NCBI GenBank assembly: GCA_910592205.1 | Contig: CAJVPJ010000957.1 | Span: 1-14,068, forward strand | DNA from: Paraglomus occultum | Lineage: Eukaryota; Glomeromycota; Glomeromycetes; Paraglomerales; Paraglomeraceae | DNA: 14,068 nucleotides | Direction: 5' to 3' | Shown here: one piece after another, positions 9,663 to 14,068 of the stretch | Numbering within the stretch: position 1 is the stretch's first letter | Layout: every line of letters starts with the position of its first letter | Made by a program: the position numbers and the translations under genes | Notes under the pieces: generated by a model | Database searches by the model: none | What the model saw: the letters and a program-made list of their open reading frames with translations, nothing else | What the model was told of the DNA's origin: nothing

Positions 9663-9767
9663 CATGCACTAGAATAAGAGCGATAGCTAAAAGTACATAT
9701 CAACGTGCCGAATGTAGTGGACTCTCCCTAAATGCATCCCTAACTCAATATCGATTGAAAAGTAATC

Positions 9768-9773
9768 TTTATT
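9768..9773 (-). promoter_or_regulatory. Candidate poly(A) signal of FCF2
   Basis: AATAAA on the minus strand, 54 bp beyond the FCF2 stop. A second copy at 9816-9811 is only 11 bp beyond it. The LCB1 signal lies about 105 bp away on the other strand, so the two 3' UTRs may overlap. Confidence 0.45.
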
Positions 9774-9826
9774 ATTCTATGCCAATACAAATACGAAAAA
9801 TATTTTACATTTTATTACTGTTATAA

Positions 9827-10454
9827 TTAAAAGCCCTTCTGCCAGCTTGGTTTTTGTTTGTTCCTTAGACGTTTGTAGAACTTCTTTCCTCCGCTCTGCT
9901 TTGCCTGATATCAGGCAGACACGGATAAAAGTCAATATAGTAAGAGACATGTAGAATGTCATTTCCATCTGTATTGTACAAACCTCTTGAATTTCCAAAA
10001 ACTTCCGTCTGTAATAAGTTTTCGCTTCCTCGTCAGCCAGTAATTGATCCACGACAGAGCGCTTCTTCTCTTTACGCGTCAATCGGTTAGAGGGAGGATC
10101 TGCCGGGCCATCGATTATTGTACCAATCTACAGTACGCAGAGCATATGTTCGGTTGGATCACTTGAAACGAACCGACGTTGCTGACAAAACGCTACCTAA
10201 CTAACAGAACTACACACCTGAAAATGCGTGGGCAGTTCTTTTAATTCGTCCTTTTTGTAGAATCGCTTTGGATCGAGAACATCTCTTAGTTTGAGAAGTT
10301 GTAAATGCCGCTTTATTTCAGGTGTTATTTCGGCTTTCGGGATATCGAACCATCCAGACTGTTCCTTTTTTCGACGTTCAGCATTTTGTTTTTTTGAATC
10401 TCTGTTTGCCGCAAGACGAGCTGAATGTTGTTTCTTCTTGTTCAAGCGACCCAT
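9827..10454 (-). CDS. FCF2: Fcf2-family pre-rRNA processing factor, 3 exons
   Basis: Minus-strand exons are 10454-10218, 10127-9984 and 9898-9827, giving 150 aa. Introns are 90 bp (GTGTGT...TAG) and 85 bp (GTTTGT...AAAG). The Fcf2 domain fills most of the protein: GWFDIPKAEITPEIKRHLQL (34-53), then LLKLRDVLDPKRFYKK, FQ|IGTIIDGP across intron 1 (IGT from residue 80), LTRKEKKRSVVDQLLAD, and the basic C-terminus GGKKFYKRLRNKQK. Family role: a nucleolar protein needed for early cleavages of pre-rRNA that yield 18S rRNA, as part of the small-subunit processome; the metazoan form is DNTTIP2/TdIF2. Yeast Fcf2 is 217 aa, so the acidic N-terminal part is short or missing here. The start is the first Met, followed by a Lys/Arg-rich, nucleolar-type segment (6-31). 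Confidence 0.94.
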
Positions 10455-10756
10455 TGTGCTGTTAACTGAGGAATGTACTTGTACAACTAATAATAATAAC
10501 GATAATCAAAAATTTTTATACAAACACGTGACTATAGAGATCGATAACCCTGAACATAATAATAATATTACTTGCTAGAATTCGCTGTTATATTACCGTT
10601 AATAAAGACATACAACCACGATTAACAGAATACTTGTGAGAAATGCAAACCGATTCTTAGTTACCAAGCTACGTACTCTTTTCAGCATGGTAGACAGCGT
10701 CATATTCTATTTATAGCTTTGAAAGTTTCCAACCCCTGAATTCTTTTGCTAAAGCA
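10455..10756. promoter_or_regulatory. Divergent intergenic promoter region, FCF2/NR2C2AP
   Basis: A 302-bp gap lies between the two start codons, AT-rich, with AAT-type low complexity near 10490-10500 and 10558-10570. It must serve both genes. No named element could be supported. Confidence 0.45.
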
Positions 10757-11424
10757 ATGTCGTTGACAGAACTAATAACAGCAAATACCAAAATAAAGTA
10801 GTGTTCAAATTTTACATTGTGATATTCGCCATGTACCGTTTCCCATTGCGCTAACGCTGGTTTAAAGAGTCAGTTCAGTATTAAACCGTGACATAACAAA
10901 CTATGGCAAGCAGTTCCTCATCGATGGGCGACGAGACACTTGTTGGAACTCTGATCAAGTAAGGCCTTTGAATAATCACATCAAAAAACACCTTCCCATT
11001 CTGGATTCATCCCTCACAATTTACTCGATGCCAACTCGTAGGGTTCCTCCCAATTCATCATCCTTGACTTTGCTCGTGTGGTAAAACCGCACTCAATCTC
11101 ATTGACTTTTCAAGGCGGTTTCGTGGGGAAGGTTTGCTCATTGTTTGGACTAATACCCGACTCGAGAGATTATGAGTTTGTTGCAAATTTCTATCCCGAT
11201 GACATTAACACTGAACAAATATCCTTTCGGTAACCAATTATATCAGAGAGAGTGTTTTTGAACATGAACTTGTTCCTTAACTCGCTATTTCATACAATTT
11301 TCCAATACCAACTGATAAGATAATGCAGTTAACACGGTTAAAGATAGTCTTTGAATCGAGCACAGATTTCTTTGGTAGAGTTACAGTCTATGAACTCAGC
11401 GTTAGCGGCGAAGAAGTAAGCTGA
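10757..11424 (+). CDS. NR2C2AP: NR2C2AP-type protein with F5/8C-like fold, 4 exons
   Basis: Exons are 10757-10797, 10868-10958, 11042-11218 and 11296-11424, giving 145 aa (human NR2C2AP is 139). The first two introns are GT-AG (70 and 83 bp); the third is AT-AC (77 bp). Conserved blocks in order: KVSSVLNRD (14-22), YGKQFLIDG (26-34), TCWNSDQGSSQF (38-49), LTFQGGF (65-71), FYPDDINTEQ (94-103), FPIPTD (105-110), RLKIVFESSTDFFGR (117-131), and a C-terminus ending SGEEVS. The domain is a small galactose-binding-like beta sandwich. In mammals the protein binds and represses the orphan receptor TR4; fungi lack nuclear receptors, so its role here is unknown. Exon 1 (MSLTELITANTKI) is short and rests on phase and typical intron size. 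The stop at 11422 follows GTAAGC, which could instead be a donor to an exon near 11668; the direct stop matches the family's length. Confidence 0.9.
11219..11295 (+). other. U12-type AT-AC intron in the NR2C2AP gene
   Basis: The intron begins ATATCCTTTC at 11219, the consensus minor-class donor. It contains TTCCTTAACT at 11273-11282, the consensus U12 branch site, and ends in TAC at 11293-11295, about 15 bases after the branch adenosine. Its removal joins DDINTEQ to NFPIPTDKI in phase 0, as the family requires. The GT at 11230 gives no open frame with any downstream AG. Processing requires U11/U12/U4atac/U6atac snRNPs. Confidence 0.93.
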
Positions 11425-13153
11425 TTATAACAACGATAAGCTTACTGAGAATCTTTCAATTTTTTTGTGCTCACTTAAAATGTTCCTTGCGAAGCTATAA
11501 TCTCGGTGGCATTTAAGACCAATTCACGATTAGATTTTATTCTCTCAAATGACATTACAAAAAAAAACCAGATAATTAAATAGTGCGTGTTTTTTACGCA
11601 TTGCGCTAGCTTTATAGGAAAATTTTATTGGCCGGTGTCTTCATTTTCGCCTTTCTTCTCGTTGCAGGTACTAGTTTCCTCGAAAGGCAATTCGTCGCTT
11701 CTATATAGATGATCCATCTTCTAGAAACAATAGCGTGATGGTATTCTGTCTGCCGTAAGGCTGACCAAAATACATATTATTATATTAACATGGTTACATT
11801 AGTTGAAAGCAAAAAATAATTTAAATTCTGATGTCGTTCGCCTGTTTGAAAGTAACATCATATGCTCTATGTGAATTTCGCTATTTACGCTTAAACGCCT
11901 ACCTATCATTCGTCATTTAATCTGTCATGAAAAGCACAAGTTTATCGCGTCTCCGTAAGAGGGCGTTCTCCTGCATTTGCTACGGCATGATTAAACGCTC
12001 GAAAATTATCTTCACATGAACTAATGCACAATATAGTAACGAACGGCAAGGAGGATTCGTTTAGGTTTAACATGATCCTGCGATTATCAGATCAAGCGTC
12101 GAAATGGATTAGAACATACTCGCTTTGTCCTTTGTTGTAGTTTTGGTAAGTTTAGAGGCATTTCTCTAGGATAAACTCGTAATCGGCCCTTGCTACTGAG
12201 AGCGTCACTTTTATTATGTCGGTGTTTATTATAATTACAATGGTTGGCCGATTCGTCTGGTATTGTCACGTACTCATTTACTGGCATGTGTGTTAACGTC
12301 TTTTACAATGCTTCAAGCTTTCGTTGTTAAAGCATCACCACAATTATGGCAGTATTTTGACAAGCGATTATTATTAGCAAACAAAGTCTCTATAAAAATA
12401 AATCAAGTGGTCTCGGTCGAAAAATCATATTTAAAGTTTAATAATCATGTTTAAATTGTAGCAATGGACATCGTTGACGTATACTGGATCCGATTCAGAC
12501 AGAAAGAGATCATTTATAGTGGGATTGACAAATATTTTATCGGTGTAGCACGACAATCCTGATCGTTCTGCAATTCCATGTGGTTTTGTTACGAGATGAC
12601 CCATGTTAAAGGTAGAAAACATTTCCTATCTGCAGACCAAGTTAGACAGACTTATGAAAACAAAGAACAATATTATATTTCTTATCTTATATGGAAAGTA
12701 TTGAGTATCGATACACGATGACATCGGCTTTCCGTTCCAATATGTCTAGCGAGATCTCCCGCAGCAAGCGTTTACGATGATGATGATTGATTGGTTTGTT
12801 TAGACAATGAAGGAACAATGGTAAATTTAATAAATCAGCACATGATCGTTATTTATCTTTGTCAGCCACTTTATTATTTATGAGCAAAGCCTCCCATTAA
12901 CAGCTTGTCATTGTTAGATTGTCTGTTCTTATGTTGCAAAAGCTGACGTAATATGCCATACTGTGACATACTGTAACAATTGGTATTACTAGCAACAATA
13001 ACGGGCTAGTCATCAATAAAACGTGTTTGTGTGATGTTCAAGAAAATATAAAACTTCAACATCAAAAACTCCCAGGCTTGCATTCTCTTCATCTATCGAT
13101 TATCCCCAGCATCTTTTTTATTTATTTAAAACCCCGTTGCTATTCACATTCAA
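11425..13153. other. Intergenic, no supported gene
   Basis: About 1.7 kb. Short open frames at 12263-12454 (+), 12087-12287 (-) and 12431-12622 (-) show no known family. A splice-like acceptor at about 12460 (TTAAATTGTAG) is followed by a plus-strand stretch reading QWTSLTYTGSDSDRKRSFIV, which I do not recognise. No tRNA was found by eye. Confidence 0.5.
13047..13053 (+). promoter_or_regulatory. TATA box of the MATH-domain gene
   Basis: TATAAAA about 100 bp before the ATG at 13154, followed by a pyrimidine- and A-rich stretch suited to a transcription start. It is the only convincing TATA box next to a start codon in the window. Confidence 0.5.
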
Positions 13154-13653
13154 ATGGAAGAGATACAAACAAAAGCAACATTCGAATTCACTTTTAGCAA
13201 TGTTGGAAATCTTTCTAAAGCTGTCTACTCGCCTCCATTCGCAACCTCGTCGAACGTATTCTGGCAACTGAAATTTATTCCTTCGAATCCAGAATATCCC
13301 GAATTCTGTTCAGTTTACTTGAGATCAATATTTAATACCGGCGAGATACACGCTACGAGCCCCGGAATCAGACAAGGCGTCTTACCTGCAACCATATACC
13401 TCAGAGATCCGAGTAAAGGCAACAGCGCACAATCACAAGGAATGCGACTGACTAGCGGAAATAACTCGTGAGTAATATGGGATTGTGGTGTAAAGTGGCG
13501 ACTGAGCAACACAATTTGAGGATATTCGAGTCATTCGAATATTCTGTTATCAGAACGGCAGAGACATTTACGGATGCAGTCAACTCTTGTTATATTGTCT
13601 CGAGTGACTCATTCCAACATAAGCATATCTTATTGGGGAGACGAACCTTGTAA
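13154..13653 (+). CDS. Short MATH (TRAF-like) domain protein, C-terminal part uncertain
   Basis: Exon 1 (13154-13467, 104 codons plus two bases) carries the front half of a MATH domain: FEFTFSNVGNLSKAVYSPPF (10-29), NVFWQLKFIPSNPEYPEFCS (34-53), VYLRSI (54-59), then IYLRDPSKGN. It ends at a good donor, GTGAGT. The best continuation is an 86-bp intron and exon 2 at 13554-13653, giving 137 aa and ending HILLGRRTL, which may be the last MATH strand. The usual aromatic WGF/WGW block between these strands was not found. Read straight through, the frame stops at 13469-13471 after 105 aa. MATH domains bind peptide motifs and often precede BTB domains in Cul3 adaptors; no BTB is present here. Large MATH families occur in some early-diverging fungi. 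It may be a live short gene or a truncated copy. Confidence 0.6.
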
Positions 13654-14068
13654 CGAGAGTTGATAGTCAGAGGGTCGTATGTACTATTCACCTTACAATG
13701 TGATGCAATAGCAAAATTTGCTGACATTGAACAATTCCTTTTTTTTTTCTCTTTTTTTCTTTTTGTTTTTCGGTTTGAGAAACATAGATGCATCATAAAA
13801 TCAACCGTTCATAATGACACGTTTTCATTCTACCATCGTAATCGAGGTAACTATGGTGACGAAAACAATTGACAAAAAATAACGTAGCAGCACTTTACAC
13901 ACATTCAATATCCGAACAGTGATGGAAATTATTTCATCGAGAAATTTTCTCCCTTGTCTTACGCTTCCGTTTAATATTTTTCGCATTCGCGTTTTTTTTT
14001 TTCACGCGCTCGTTTTATCTCACGTTATACTAATTTCCTTACCCACCTCTCTCCACGATTAACCCCTA
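13654..14068. other. 3' end of window, low-complexity, no gene seen
   Basis: Pyrimidine-rich tracts at about 13738-13775 and 13991-14004 and AT-rich sequence. No protein-like frame or RNA gene is supported. Confidence 0.5.

Noticed and set aside
10903-10965. ATG at 10903 opening MASSSSSMGDETLVGTLIK as the NR2C2AP start
   Set aside because: It leads into the wrong frame at exon 3. Another frame of the same stretch reads YGKQFLIDG and TCWNSDQ, matching the family, so the start was moved to the short exon at 10757.
11230-11337. Ordinary GT-AG intron starting at GTAACC (11230) and ending at the CAG before 11338
   Set aside because: It puts an in-frame stop right after the junction and removes the conserved FPIP segment. 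The AT-AC solution restores both frame and motif.
11416-11714. Extra 3' exon of NR2C2AP (GTAAGC donor at 11416, GTTGCAG acceptor at about 11667)
   Set aside because: It would need an intron of about 250 bp, twice any other here, and would extend the protein past the family's normal end. The immediate stop at 11422 is simpler.
12087-12622. ORFs of 63-66 aa on both strands
   Set aside because: Their length is expected by chance in AT-rich DNA; no domain, promoter or homology was recognised.

Overview
The window looks like nuclear DNA of an early-diverging fungus. The genes are short and packed, AT-rich, and split by many small introns (68 to 124 bp). The five intact genes are conserved eukaryotic housekeeping genes with fungal-like architecture. 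A MATH-domain ORF, decayed RNI-type leucine-rich repeats and a decayed P-loop ATPase resemble accessory families that are expanded in Mucoromycota and Glomeromycotina (arbuscular mycorrhizal fungi). One intron has textbook U12-type AT-AC signals, so the organism should keep a minor spliceosome, which most ascomycetes and basidiomycetes have lost. The lineage call is an inference from gene content; no marker gene fixes it.

Layout. 137-848 (-): PRKRIP1, a spliceosome-associated protein, 3 exons. 1130-2865 (+): GET3, the tail-anchored-protein targeting ATPase, 8 exons, divergent from PRKRIP1 over 281 bp. 2866-4527: AT-rich, no gene seen. 4528-6152: a decayed island holding a frameshifted ORF fragment, the second copy of a 76-bp sequence that also opens the window, an 82-bp tandem array derived from leucine-rich repeats on the minus strand, and a relic of a P-loop NTPase on the plus strand. 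6153-7206: no gene seen. 7207-9550 (+): LCB1/SPTLC1, a serine palmitoyltransferase subunit, 11 exons, with one GC-AG intron. 9827-10454 (-): FCF2, an 18S rRNA-processing factor, 3 exons, convergent with LCB1. 10757-11424 (+): an NR2C2AP-type protein, 4 exons, divergent from FCF2 over 302 bp, carrying the AT-AC intron. 11425-13153: no supported gene. 13154-13653 (+): a short MATH-domain ORF with a TATA box. The rest is AT-rich with pyrimidine runs.

The genes do not form one pathway: splicing, membrane-protein insertion, sphingolipid synthesis and ribosome assembly sit side by side, mostly as divergent or convergent pairs. The most notable signals are the complete U12-type AT-AC intron and the LRR array, in which nearly every repeat carries the same two single-base losses, implying that the repeat spread after the coding frame was already broken. 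All exon models come from reading splice signals and family conservation by eye, without transcripts or database searches.
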